A DNA stretch of 64,000 nt from Alphaproteobacteria bacterium (lineage in GTDB: Bacteria; Pseudomonadota; Alphaproteobacteria; Rhizobiales; Xanthobacteraceae). The notes under the pieces were generated by a model. The model made no database searches and was not told the DNA's origin. It saw only the letters and a program-made list of their open reading frames with translations. This document shows positions 46,022 through 54,019 of the stretch, piece after piece; within the stretch, counting starts at the first letter, position 1, and every line of letters starts with the position of its first letter. The position numbers were made by a program, and so were the translations under genes. The stretch spans positions 1-64,000 of the forward strand of contig VGEP01000019.1 of assembly GCA_016869215.1 (NCBI GenBank), read 5' to 3'.

Positions 46022-47146
46022 ATGGCCGAACCGAACTGGACAGACGTCGGCGCGGCCGATGACTTGGCGCAGTCGCCGCTGCGGCGCATGACCGTAAACG
46101 GCCGCGAGCTGGCGCTGTCGTACAAGGACGGCGCTTTCGGCGTCGTGTCGAACGCCTGCAATCACGTCGGCGGTCCGCTCGGCGACGGCCATCTCGACGG
46201 CGACTACGTCACCTGCCCCTGGCACAGCTGGAAATTCCACCGCTGCACCGGGATCGGCGAGCCTGGCTTCGAAGAAGACACCGTGCCGGCCTATCCGGTG
46301 AAGGTCGAAAGCGGCCGCGTGCTGGTCGACATGGCCTCGGGCACGCGGCGAAAGCGCAAGCCGCACGCGCCGCATCCGCTGGCGCGCAAAATCGAGCGCG
46401 CGCCCGGCCCGATCCGGCTCGCCGGCATTTCGACCTCGCCGATGGACGAGAAAAATCCGCGCTTCTCGGGCTCCGACCACCTGCTCGATCACGCGCTGAA
46501 GACTTGCGGCGCGCATGGCGTGGAAACCAGGCTGATCCGGCTTAGCGCGCTGAGCTTCCGGTCCTGCGAGGGCTACTACTCGAAGTCCGCCCACGCCTGC
46601 ACCTGGCCGTGTTCGATCACGCAGATGGACCCGCAGGACGAGCTCGACCGCGTTTATGAGGCGCTGGTGCACTGGGCCGACGCCGTGATCGTGGCGACTC
46701 CGATCCGCTGGGGCGCGGCGTCCTCGCTCTACTTCAAGATGGCCGAGCGGCTGAACTGCGTGCAGAACGCCATCACCATCCGCAACCAGGTGCTGATCCG
46801 CAACAAGGTCGCGGGCTTCATCATCGTCGGCGGCCAGGACAACATCCAGGGGGTCGCCGGCCAGATGCTCGGGTTCTTCGCCGAGCTGGGATTCATCTTC
46901 CCGCAGTTCCCGTTTGTCGCGCATTCGCGCGGCTGGTCGCGCGAGGACATGGAGCGCAACGTCGAGATCGTGCGCGACTCCGAGGATCTCGCCGAGGGCG
47001 CCGGAGAGCTGGCCAGGCGCTGCATCGATCTTGCGAAACACCTGATCGCGCAGGACGAGGCTCCGTCCGCGATCGAACGCGGCGGCCGCAAGGCCCATGC
47101 GCTGGAAATGGAAAAATCGCCGTCAACCGCCGGACAGCCAGACTAG
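46022..47146 (+). CDS. Rieske - NADPH-dependent FMN reductase fusion
   Basis: 374 aa cytosolic fusion. Residues about 1-105 are a Rieske ferredoxin: NACNHVGGPLGDGHL and VTCPWHSWKFH (C-x-H...C-x-x-H). Residues about 135-350 are a flavodoxin-like FMN-reductase fold: RLAGISTSPMDEKNPRFSGS, WADAVIVATPIRWGAASSLY and GGQDNIQGVAGQ. Between them a Cys-rich loop (SCEGYYSKSAHACTWPC) could hold an extra centre. ATG at 46022 behind AGGAGCC. The pairing of Rieske and flavin domains suggests transfer of electrons from NAD(P)H to the neighbouring flavoprotein. The stop overlaps the convergent creatininase gene. Confidence 0.8.
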   Translation: MAEPNWTDVGAADDLAQSPLRRMTVNGRELALSYKDGAFGVVSNACNHVGGPLGDGHLDGDYVTCPWHSWKFHRCTGIGEPGFEEDTVPAYPVKVESGRVLVDMASGTRRKRKPHAPHPLARKIERAPGPIRLAGISTSPMDEKNPRFSGSDHLLDHALKTCGAHGVETRLIRLSALSFRSCEGYYSKSAHACTWPCSITQMDPQDELDRVYEALVHWADAVIVATPIRWGAASSLYFKMAERLNCVQNAITIRNQVLIRNKVAGFIIVGGQDNIQGVAGQMLGFFAELGFIFPQFPFVAHSRGWSREDMERNVEIVRDSEDLAEGAGELARRCIDLAKHLIAQDEAPSAIERGGRKAHALEMEKSPSTAGQPD

Positions 47147-47934
47147 CCCCGCGCCTTCGGCTCGTTCTCGATCAGCTGGCAGATTGCGCCGCCCGCGATC
47201 TCCAGCATCCGCGCAATGAGCGCCTCGCCATGCTCCGCGCTCGATCCGCGCACGTCGCCCATCACGCCCATGACACCGAGCCGCGGATCGTTGCTGCTCC
47301 ACGGATAGCTCGCGGCCGGATCGAGCACCAGCGCGCGGGCGGCGGCGCCGTCCGGCGGCGGCGTTAACGCCGCCAGCGCCTCGCGCCGCACCAAGTCCGG
47401 CGCCAGCGCCAGCATCACCGAGGTCTCGTCCTTGCCGGCATGAATTTCGGGCGCGCCTGTGCCCGCGTCCGGACTCATCGCCGCACCAAGGTGCAAGGTC
47501 GCGATGTTGAGGCCGAAGTCGCCGCGCATCTCGCGCGTCAGCGCTTCGAGAATGCCGCGGTTGCCGCCGTGGCCGTTGACGATCAGGAGATTGCGGGCGG
47601 GCAGCGCGCGCGCGATCTCGCGGCCGAGGTCGCGCAGATAGGCCGTCATGCCCGCGACCGACAGCGACAGCGTGCCCGGCGCCCAGTCGTGTTCGCGCGA
47701 CAGGCCCACGGACACGACGGGCAACTGCCACAGGTCGAATTCGGCGCCCCAGCGCGCAACGATCCGCCGGGTCATGGCTTCGGCGATGACGGTGTCGGTG
47801 TCGAGCGGCAGGTGCGGACCGTGCTGCTCCATCGAGCCCATCGGCAGGCACAACACCGAGGACGACCGCAGCGACTTCGCCACGTCGCCGGAGGCCAGAT
47901 CGCCGACCATGCGGCTCTCAGGTGCGCCCGGCAT
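47143..47934 (-). CDS. Creatininase family protein
   Basis: 263 aa. Family marks are LPMGSMEQHGPHLPLDTDTVIAEA (metal Glu/His/Asp), VGLSREHDWAPGTLSLS, IVNGHGGNRGILEALTREM (N-G-H-G-G-N) and HAGKDETSVMLALAP. The family covers creatinine amidohydrolase, archaeal FAPy deformylase (riboflavin/F420 pathway) and MftE. A link to the riboflavin-like genes downstream is possible but not shown. The ATG at 47934 lies 4 bases after the cytochrome b561 stop; an ATG at 47910 is an alternative. Confidence 0.85.
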   Translation of the reverse strand: MPGAPESRMVGDLASGDVAKSLRSSSVLCLPMGSMEQHGPHLPLDTDTVIAEAMTRRIVARWGAEFDLWQLPVVSVGLSREHDWAPGTLSLSVAGMTAYLRDLGREIARALPARNLLIVNGHGGNRGILEALTREMRGDFGLNIATLHLGAAMSPDAGTGAPEIHAGKDETSVMLALAPDLVRREALAALTPPPDGAAARALVLDPAASYPWSSNDPRLGVMGVMGDVRGSSAEHGEALIARMLEIAGGAICQLIENEPKARG

Positions 47935-47938
47935 CGGA

Positions 47939-48478
47939 TCAGCCGCTGACCATGCGCATGAGAATCCGGTCCTTGCGAACGAAATAATGGTACAGCGCAC
48001 CCGCGATATGCGCGCCGATCAGGAGAGCCATGATAATTCCGAGCGCCCGGTGCACCTGGAACATCGCTTCGGAAAACGGCTGGTCGACCTTCCAGATCGG
48101 CGGCAGCTCGAACATCCAGAAGAACAGCACCGGCGCGCGGTACGCGGATGTGGCGATCCAGCCGATCAAAGGTTGCACGATCAGCAGCGCATAGAGCGCC
48201 CAGTGAACGGTCTGCGCCGCAAGACGCTGCACCGCCGGCACGTCGTCCGGCAGCGGCGGCGCCGGATTGCGCCAGCGGTAATAGAGCCGCGCCAGCGCGA
48301 TCGGCAGCAGCAGCGCGCCGATCGAGCGATGAATGTGATAGAGCGTGTCCTGCGCCGCGCCGAAATCGGCGTTCGCCATCGCGACGCCGACCGGAATCAT
48401 GGTCAGCACCAGCGCCGCGGTGACCCAGTGAAAGCCGCGCGCGGCAGGCGAGTAACCTTGCGCTTCGCCGGCGGCCAT
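47939..48478 (-). CDS. Cytochrome b561 family protein
   Basis: 179 aa diheme-type membrane electron carrier with four helices. Haem-ligand His are seen in RGFHWVTAALVLTMIPVGV, LYHIHRSIGALLLPIALARL, QTVHWALYALLIVQPLIGW and QVHRALGIIMALLIGAHIAGAL, the usual b561 set. It lies between creatininase and the GTP cyclohydrolase II gene, both on the same strand with gaps of 4 and 31 bases, so it could be part of one transcript with them. Confidence 0.88.
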   Translation of the reverse strand: MAAGEAQGYSPAARGFHWVTAALVLTMIPVGVAMANADFGAAQDTLYHIHRSIGALLLPIALARLYYRWRNPAPPLPDDVPAVQRLAAQTVHWALYALLIVQPLIGWIATSAYRAPVLFFWMFELPPIWKVDQPFSEAMFQVHRALGIIMALLIGAHIAGALYHYFVRKDRILMRMVSG

Positions 48479-48509
48479 GTCGCGCCCCCTTCAGTCGGCA
48501 ACGCCGCCC

Positions 48510-49787
48510 TCAGGGTGCGAGCGGCACCACCTGTTCGACCGGCACCGGCGGCGCAGCCTCGGCCAATGCCGCGATCACGTGCCCGAGCTGATGGCCCGCG
48601 CGCGACGCCTTCGCCGTGAGATAACGGCGGTTGTCGGCGTTCATCGGGGTTTCCAGCGGCATGCGGTCGGCGATCTCGATGCCCGACTTGGCGAGCCCGT
48701 CGAGCTTGGCCGGATTGTTGGTCATCAGAATGACGCGGGTTGCGCCGAGCATCTGGAGCATGCGCACCGCCACGCCATATTCGCGCTCGTCGTCGTCGAA
48801 GCCGAGCGTGGTGTTGGCGTCGACGGTGTCGAGGCCCGCGTCCTGAAGCTTGTAGGTGCGCATCTTGTTGGCGAGGCCGACGCCGCGGCCTTCCTGCGCG
48901 AGATAGAGAATGATGCCGCCGCCGACTTCCTGAAGGCGCGCCAGCGCCAGCCGCAACTGGTCGCCGCAGTCGCAGCGCCTGGAACCGAACACATCGCCGG
49001 TCAGGCAGGCTGAGTGAATGCGGACGGGCACCGGCTTCGACAGGTCGGGCGTGCCGACGATGACCGCCACCGGATCGTCGCCGAACGAGTCTCGGAACAC
49101 GACGAAGCGCGTGCGCATGCCGGACGACAGCGGAACGTGCGCCTCGCCGGCGATGGCCAACGATTGCGTTGCGTCGTGGCGGAACCGCGCCACCGCCTTG
49201 GCCTCGACCGTGATGATTCGCGGCTCGAAGGCATTGGCGAGCGCCGGATTGGTGTCCGCGACCAGAACCGCGGGCAGGATCTGTGCAAGTTTCACGAGAT
49301 CGATTGCGGCCGCTGCCGATGGCCCCGCGGGCTCGGGCAGGAACTGATAGGCCGACTTCGCGTCGGCCACCAGCGCAAGGACCGTGCTGGTGTCGACCTC
49401 GTCCGGCAATTCGATCGCCACCGGTTCGTCGGCATCGATGCCCAGCGTGCGGGCCCTTCGGGCCGTCAGCACCAGGCGCGGCCGAACCGGCGCGCACAGC
49501 GTGCGAAACGCGGTGAGCCTGTCCTTGTCCAGCCCCTCGACCGGCAAGCAGACCAGTGCCTCGCCGCTTCCGGCGATGACGATCGGCCGTCCAGCCCGAA
49601 ATTCCGCAAGCCCTCGACCGACACCGATCTGCTCGCGCGTTCCACACAAGATGGAACTAACGTCGCCCCCACCATTACGCATAGAAAGTAGTTTCACTCC
49701 TTGGCGTACCGAATCGATTGATTGCGGGAATAAGGAACTCTGTTCCGGTGCGCGCTCTTTGTCCCCAGAGTCGCTTCGCTTGGACAT
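48510..49787 (-). CDS. ribA: GTP cyclohydrolase II (RibA) with degenerate N-terminal domain
   Basis: About 425 aa. The C-terminal about 200 residues are GTP cyclohydrolase II: zinc Cys set HSACLTGDVFGSRRCDCGDQ, YLAQEGRGVGLANKMRTYKL, DTVDANTTLGFDDDEREYG (catalytic Arg/Tyr region kept) and LMTNNPAKLDGL. It opens GTP to the diaminopyrimidine precursor of riboflavin. The N-terminal about 200 residues look like a decayed DHBP synthase or related domain (GLAEFRAGRPIVIAGS) without its acidic catalytic motif. ATG at 49787 is the suggested start; 49802 and later Mets are possible. It is divergent from a RibD-like reductase gene. Confidence 0.87.
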   Translation of the reverse strand: MSKRSDSGDKERAPEQSSLFPQSIDSVRQGVKLLSMRNGGGDVSSILCGTREQIGVGRGLAEFRAGRPIVIAGSGEALVCLPVEGLDKDRLTAFRTLCAPVRPRLVLTARRARTLGIDADEPVAIELPDEVDTSTVLALVADAKSAYQFLPEPAGPSAAAAIDLVKLAQILPAVLVADTNPALANAFEPRIITVEAKAVARFRHDATQSLAIAGEAHVPLSSGMRTRFVVFRDSFGDDPVAVIVGTPDLSKPVPVRIHSACLTGDVFGSRRCDCGDQLRLALARLQEVGGGIILYLAQEGRGVGLANKMRTYKLQDAGLDTVDANTTLGFDDDEREYGVAVRMLQMLGATRVILMTNNPAKLDGLAKSGIEIADRMPLETPMNADNRRYLTAKASRAGHQLGHVIAALAEAAPPVPVEQVVPLAP

Positions 49788-49893
49788 GGCATGACAATAC
49801 ATTATGACATTTTCTAGTTCCCCGTCCCAGCGATCATACTGTTTTTGCTTGCTTAACAGCCGTTCAGGTGCCACGCGACAAGGCGCATCAGGC
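49788..49893. promoter_or_regulatory. AT-rich divergent promoter region ribA / RibD-like gene
   Basis: 106 bases, clearly more AT-rich than the surroundings, with TTGCTT and TTTTTGC-like segments and near-complementary CATTATGACATTTTC. It must hold both promoters if the starts chosen are right. I looked for the FMN riboswitch consensus (AGGGA...; ACCGAC) and did not find it. Confidence 0.45.
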
Positions 49894-50664
49894 ATGGAAT
49901 CCTGGGGATTTGTTCCTGAAACGTTTCGATCCGGAGCGGCGCGCCTGCCCGCCCCGTGGGAGGATTTGTTCGGTCCGCTGCGCGCGGGTGCGGTGGACGA
50001 CATCGTGGCGGTCGGCCAGATCGGGCAGTCGCTCGACGGCCGCATCGCCACGCCGACAGGCCATTCCCACTACATTAACGGCCCCGCCGGGCTGGACCAT
50101 TTGCACCGGCTGCGCGCTCTCGCCGATGCGGTCGTGGTCGGCATCGGGACTGCCCTGGCCGACGATCCGCAGCTCACCGTGCGGCGGGTGGCCGGTCCGC
50201 AACCCGCGCGGGCGGTCATCGATCCGGGCGGTAGGCTCCCGGGGGGCGCCCGGCTGCTGGCGGCCGACGGAGTGCGACGAATTGTCATTGCCGCAGCCGG
50301 CGTCCGGCCGCCGCTGCCGCCCGACATCGAGGTCGTGCCGCTGCCGAAAGCCGGCGGCCGGATTGCCCCGGCCGCCATCCTGAAGGCACTCGCCGAGCGC
50401 GGGCTTCGCCGCATCCTGATCGAAGGCGGCGCCGAGACCGTTTCACGGTTCCTCGCGGCGGGCTGCCTCGACCGCCTGCATGTGGTGGTGGCGCCGATCG
50501 TGCTCGGCTCCGGGCGGACCGGCATTAACCTTCCGCCGATCGAACGCGCCGATCAGGCGATGCGCATGCCGATGCATGTCCACCGCCTCGACGATGAGGT
50601 GCTGTTCGACTGCGACCTGTCGGCTCAGCGCGTGCCGGTCGGCCGCGCCAGGAAGTCGACGTGA
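49894..50664 (+). CDS. RibD C-terminal-type reductase, no deaminase domain
   Basis: Predicted about 256 aa. The RibD reductase fold is seen: VGQIGQSLDGRIATPTGHSHYIN (substrate Ser/Asp), ADAVVVGIGTALADDPQLTVRR, ARAVIDPGGRLP, IEGGAETVSRFLAAGCLDRL and VVAPIVLGSGRTG. No zinc deaminase domain precedes it, so it should reduce the ribosyl group of a diaminopyrimidine without deaminating it, as archaeal and fungal enzymes do. ATG at 49894 is preferred; 49804 would leave no room for divergent promoters. It overlaps the convergent methyltransferase by 40 bases. Confidence 0.82.
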   Translation: MESWGFVPETFRSGAARLPAPWEDLFGPLRAGAVDDIVAVGQIGQSLDGRIATPTGHSHYINGPAGLDHLHRLRALADAVVVGIGTALADDPQLTVRRVAGPQPARAVIDPGGRLPGGARLLAADGVRRIVIAAAGVRPPLPPDIEVVPLPKAGGRIAPAAILKALAERGLRRILIEGGAETVSRFLAAGCLDRLHVVVAPIVLGSGRTGINLPPIERADQAMRMPMHVHRLDDEVLFDCDLSAQRVPVGRARKST

Positions 50665-51431
50665 CCGACACGGATCGACGAACGTCCGGCGGCGACATGC
50701 TCGCGGCGGCGCGTCAGCCAGCCGACGATGTCGTTCGGCGGCAGGCTGCCGATCTCGCGCGCGGCCACCGACCATCCTGAGAGGACCTCGTTCTGGATTT
50801 CGCGGTCCTGCGGGCCAAACGTCCAGTCGGCCTCGCCGTGCGTGACCGAATATCCGACACGCTCAAAGGCCGCGATCGCGGCTTTGGCGGCGTCGGGTCC
50901 GAGCGCCGGACCGAAGCCCTTGTCGGTCTTTTGATGACGGTTCACGGCGGCGACAATCCGCGCATCGAGCGGATCGGACGGCACAAGCTCTGCGCGCCCG
51001 TCGTAGCTCAGCGCCGCATAGACCGGCAGCCGCCGCGCCGCGGCCTCTTCCGCGAACCGCGTCAGCCATTCCTCGGACACCAGATCGAGCAGCGCCGACG
51101 TCGTGACCAGATCGGCCGGCCCGTCGAGCGCCATTTCGAGATCGCGGTTGAGATCGACCGGCACCGCCGTGACGTTGCGGTTCGGCGGCGACGGCTTCGG
51201 CACGCGCGCCAGCAGGCTCAGGTCGTTGTCCACCAGCCGCCAGTCCTGCCGCACGGGGATCAGCGGGCTGAGTGCGCGGAACGTCGAGCCGGTGCCGCAG
51301 GCGAGGTCGACGATGGTCGCCGACGGCTTGTCCTCGAACAGCGCCGTCACCGCATCGAGCACGGCGGCGTTGCGCGCCCGCAGGTCGTAGGGCTCGCGCA
51401 GCTTGAGCCAGTCGGCGGAAAAGCCGCTCAC
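50625..51431 (-). CDS. Class I SAM-dependent methyltransferase
   Basis: 268 aa. SAM motif I is IVDLACGTGSTFRAL, motif II acidic DWRLVDNDLSLL, then DGPADLVTTSALLDLVS (motif IV). The C-terminus is unusual for a generic methyltransferase (GPQDREIQNEVLSGWSVAAR). GTG start at 51431 overlaps the glycosyltransferase stop (GTGA), so it is the last gene of the four-gene operon. The substrate is unknown; N- or O-methylation of the product of the neighbouring genes is a fair inference. Confidence 0.82.
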   Translation of the reverse strand: MSGFSADWLKLREPYDLRARNAAVLDAVTALFEDKPSATIVDLACGTGSTFRALSPLIPVRQDWRLVDNDLSLLARVPKPSPPNRNVTAVPVDLNRDLEMALDGPADLVTTSALLDLVSEEWLTRFAEEAAARRLPVYAALSYDGRAELVPSDPLDARIVAAVNRHQKTDKGFGPALGPDAAKAAIAAFERVGYSVTHGEADWTFGPQDREIQNEVLSGWSVAAREIGSLPPNDIVGWLTRRREHVAAGRSSIRVGHVDFLARPTGTR

Positions 51432-52480
51432 GCGAGCCCCTCGAACGCGGATGCAAAGCGCCGGGCGGTTTCCTCCCACGTCGGCAGGTCGGCCGCGGCC
51501 GCGAGCGCACCGGAGGCAAACCAGCGCCGCTCGGCCTCGTTCTCGATCATCAGCCGCAGCGCGCGCGTCAGCGCTTTGACGTCGCCCGGCTCCACCAGCA
51601 CGCCGGCGTTCGCGGGCACGGTGTCGCCGATCGCACCGCCGGTGGTGCCGATCACCGGCAACCCGTGCGCCATCGCCTCGGCATAGGCCATGCCGTAGCC
51701 CTCGAAGTGCGACGCCAGAACGAAAACGTCCGACGCGGCATAGAGCGCACCGAGCCGCTCCGGCGAAACGGTGCCGAGCAGTTCGACGCGCCCGACCAGC
51801 CGATGCTCGGCGATGTCGGCTTCGAGCTTCGCCGCCGCGCCCTGGTCGCGGGTCAGATCGCCCGCGACGGTGAGCCGCCACGGCAGATCGGCAAGCGGCG
51901 CAAGGCCCGCGATCAGCACGTCGAAGCCCTTGCGCGGCACCACCGCGCCGACTGCGAGCAGCCGCACGATGCCGTCGGTGCTGCCCCTGGCGGGCGCGCC
52001 GCGGTCGGTGCCGGGCGGCGCCACCGTGATGGCATCCGGCGGCACATCGTAGTCCTCGCTCAGCAGCCGTCCGGTCGAGGGGCTGGTGGCGATCACGCGC
52101 TCCGTGCAGGCGAGCGCGTCGCGCTCGCTTTCGAACAGCGCATCGGCGGCGGCGGGCGACAGCCCCGTTTCCAGCGCCAGCGGGTGATGCACCAGCGCAA
52201 CGATCGGCGCGCGCCCGCGGATCGCCTCGGCCTCCTTCGGCAGCGCGCCGAACGCGAGTCCGTCGACCACCACCGGCACGCCCTCAGGCACGTCCTTGAG
52301 CCGCGCCAGCGCGAAGGCGCGCTGCTCGGCGTTCGGCCGCGGGAATCCATCGCCGAGCGACATCACGTCGACCTGCCAGCCCTGCGCCTGCAATTCCGCG
52401 ATCACGCGGCGGTCGTAACCGTATCCGCCGGTCGGCGTCGCGATATCGCCCGGCACCGCGAACGCGATGCGCCTCACCAC
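51428..52480 (-). CDS. Glycosyltransferase family 4 protein
   Basis: About 350 aa GT-B enzyme. N-terminal domain begins AFAVPGDIATPTGGYGYDRR; the C-terminal nucleotide-sugar half has LLAVGAVVPRKGFDVLIAGL, VELLGTVSPERLGALYAASD and the GT4 motif SHFEGYGMAYAEAMAHGLPV (E-x7-E). It overlaps the PTPS-like stop by 7 bases if the first GTG is used, or by 4 if the second is used (start at 52477). In cyanobacteria, GT4 enzymes glucosylate pterins; that parallel fits the neighbour. Confidence 0.85.
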   Translation of the reverse strand: MVRRIAFAVPGDIATPTGGYGYDRRVIAELQAQGWQVDVMSLGDGFPRPNAEQRAFALARLKDVPEGVPVVVDGLAFGALPKEAEAIRGRAPIVALVHHPLALETGLSPAAADALFESERDALACTERVIATSPSTGRLLSEDYDVPPDAITVAPPGTDRGAPARGSTDGIVRLLAVGAVVPRKGFDVLIAGLAPLADLPWRLTVAGDLTRDQGAAAKLEADIAEHRLVGRVELLGTVSPERLGALYAASDVFVLASHFEGYGMAYAEAMAHGLPVIGTTGGAIGDTVPANAGVLVEPGDVKALTRALRLMIENEAERRWFASGALAAAADLPTWEETARRFASAFEGLA

Positions 52481-52875
52481 AGAGCGGCCTCGTACCAGGC
52501 GCGAGCCACGTGCGATTCCGCGATCTCGACCCGGATCGCGCCCAGCTCGCGGCCGTCGCGGCCAAGCTCGCCCGCGCGCGCGGCGGCGGCGAGCTTGTCG
52601 AACACGTACTTGGTCAGAAACTCGGTGGTGGTGTTCTTGCCCTTGAACTCGGCAAGCTCGTCCAGGTTCTTGTAGTTCAGGGGTTGCAGCACCGACTTCA
52701 GCACATCATGGGCTCGTGCGATGTCGACCACGATGCCATTGCCGTCGAGCGTTTGGGCGACGAAGGCCACGTCGATCACAAAGGTCGCGCCGTGCAGCTT
52801 CTGGGCCGGGCCGAATACCTCGCCGCGGAACGAATGGGCAATCATGATGTGGTCGCGGACTTCGACGGCAAACAC
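52474..52875 (-). CDS. 6-pyruvoyltetrahydropterin synthase/QueD homologue with degenerate active site
   Basis: 133 aa, T-fold. Marks of the family: VRDHIMIAHSFRGEVFGPAQ, KLHGATFVIDVAF, IVVDIARAHDVLKSVLQPLN, TTEFLTKYVFDKL and VRVEIAESHVARAWYE-like end (pterin-binding Glu kept). But the catalytic Cys four residues before HGH is Ala, HGH itself is HGA (one zinc ligand lost), and the L-D-H of the Asp-His pair reads L-N-Y. So the canonical triad is absent. It may bind a related substrate or do another reaction (inference). Second gene of the four-gene operon. Confidence 0.82.
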   Translation of the reverse strand: MFAVEVRDHIMIAHSFRGEVFGPAQKLHGATFVIDVAFVAQTLDGNGIVVDIARAHDVLKSVLQPLNYKNLDELAEFKGKNTTTEFLTKYVFDKLAAAARAGELGRDGRELGAIRVEIAESHVARAWYEAALW

Positions 52876-52893
52876 TTCGAACCTCTTCGATTG

Positions 52894-53877
52894 TCAGGGA
52901 TATGCGATCAGCGGGCAGAGTACGCCGTTCTGCCGGTTGAAGATATCGGGCAGGCGTTCGGGCAAATCAAGGAAGGGCACCACGGGAGTCAAGAGCGCAT
53001 CGAGCCTTGGATCGGCGAGCAGTTCGATCGCAAGCTCCAGCCGCTGGCGGTGGCTGGTGGTGGCGCGCCGCGACGGCGCGACCTTGCCGACCTGGCTCGA
53101 TACGATTCTGAGCCGCCGGCTGTGGAACGCGCCGCCGAGCGGCACCGGCACGATCCCCGCCCCGTACCAGCTCAGCTCCACGATCGTCGCCTCGTCTCCG
53201 GCGATGTTGATCGCGGTGGCAAGGCCCGCTGCCGTCGCGCTGGAGTGCACCACCAGTTCGCAATCGGCCGGCGCGCTGTCGGGCGTGGCGAAGTGGAGCC
53301 CCAGCGCCCGGGCGAGTTCTTCGCGCGCCGGATTGACGTCGATCAGCGTCACCTCGGCGCCGGGCACCCGCGCGCAAAGAAAGCCGGTCAGTGCCCCGAC
53401 CACACCCGCGCCCACGATGGCGATAGCCCCGGACGGCAACGGCGAGGCGTCCCACGTGGCGTTGAGCGCGGTTTCCATGTTGGCCGCCATCACCGCCCGC
53501 GACGCGGGGACCTCCGGGGGCACCGGGACGGCGGCCTCCACCGGCAGGTCGAAATAGGTCTGGTGGGGGTGCAGTCCGAACACCGTCCGGCCCAGCAAGG
53601 CATCGGACCCCGCCTCCACCCGGCCGACCGTGGCGTAGCCGTACTTCACCGGAAACGGGAAGTTGCCGCCCATATAGGGCCCGCGCATGCGCTGGTATTC
53701 GCTGGCGGGCACCTTTCCGGCGGCGATCAAAGATTCGGTGCCCCGGCTGATGGCGCCATGGAGCGCGCGCACCCGCACCATGCCGTCGGCCAGCGGGCTG
53801 AGCCGTTCCCGGCGGATCTCCGCCCGGCCCGGCCCCACATACCAAAGCGCCTCCGCCTCCGCGTCGCCGTCCGCCAC
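52894..53877 (-). CDS. Zinc-type medium-chain dehydrogenase, zinc-site poor
   Basis: 327 aa MDR-family oxidoreductase. The Rossmann motif is AIVGAGVVGALTGFLCAR with acidic VTLIDVN; the N-terminal part has SRGTESLIAAGKVPASEY and VKYGYATVGRVEAG. The usual GHE zinc signature and four-Cys lobe are not seen, so catalysis may not need zinc. The GTG at 53877 is chosen because AAGGAG is just upstream; a longer frame from 53955 runs into a palindromic repeat. First gene of the operon ADH-PTPS-GT4-MT. It may reduce a keto side chain, as sepiapterin reductase does (inference). Confidence 0.82.
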   Translation of the reverse strand: MADGDAEAEALWYVGPGRAEIRRERLSPLADGMVRVRALHGAISRGTESLIAAGKVPASEYQRMRGPYMGGNFPFPVKYGYATVGRVEAGSDALLGRTVFGLHPHQTYFDLPVEAAVPVPPEVPASRAVMAANMETALNATWDASPLPSGAIAIVGAGVVGALTGFLCARVPGAEVTLIDVNPAREELARALGLHFATPDSAPADCELVVHSSATAAGLATAINIAGDEATIVELSWYGAGIVPVPLGGAFHSRRLRIVSSQVGKVAPSRRATTSHRQRLELAIELLADPRLDALLTPVVPFLDLPERLPDIFNRQNGVLCPLIAYP

Positions 53878-53927
53878 GCCGTCTCCTTGCGTTGGATTTC
53901 CCGCCGGCACACCGCTATATCCTGCCC

Positions 53928-54006
53928 CTAGTGGAGCGGATTTGACATTCGCCACCCACCACGCCGCGGGCTTGCCATGCGAATGTCAAATCCAAAGCTC
54001 CACTAG
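53928..54006. repeat. Paired palindrome element A
   Basis: 79 bp. Outer arms CTAGTGGAG / CTCCACTAG and inner arms GGATTTGACATTCG / CGAATGTCAAATCC. The right arm has three extra bases (AAA) at the junction of outer and inner stems, the left arm none. Loop of about 25 bases. A 13-bp spacer separates it from element B, which is inverted relative to it. Confidence 0.85.
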
Positions 54007-54019
54007 AAACCTATACTTG

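Noticed and set aside
49788..49893. FMN riboswitch before ribA or the RibD-like gene
   Set aside because: The conserved riboswitch segments were not found and the interval is too short for the whole element plus promoters.
49804..49893. Upstream start of the RibD-like gene
   Set aside because: The extra 30 residues look non-coding and would abut the ribA start, leaving no promoter space.
53878..53955. Longer N-terminus of the dehydrogenase
   Set aside because: Runs into palindrome A; the GTG at 53877 has a clear AAGGAG at proper distance.
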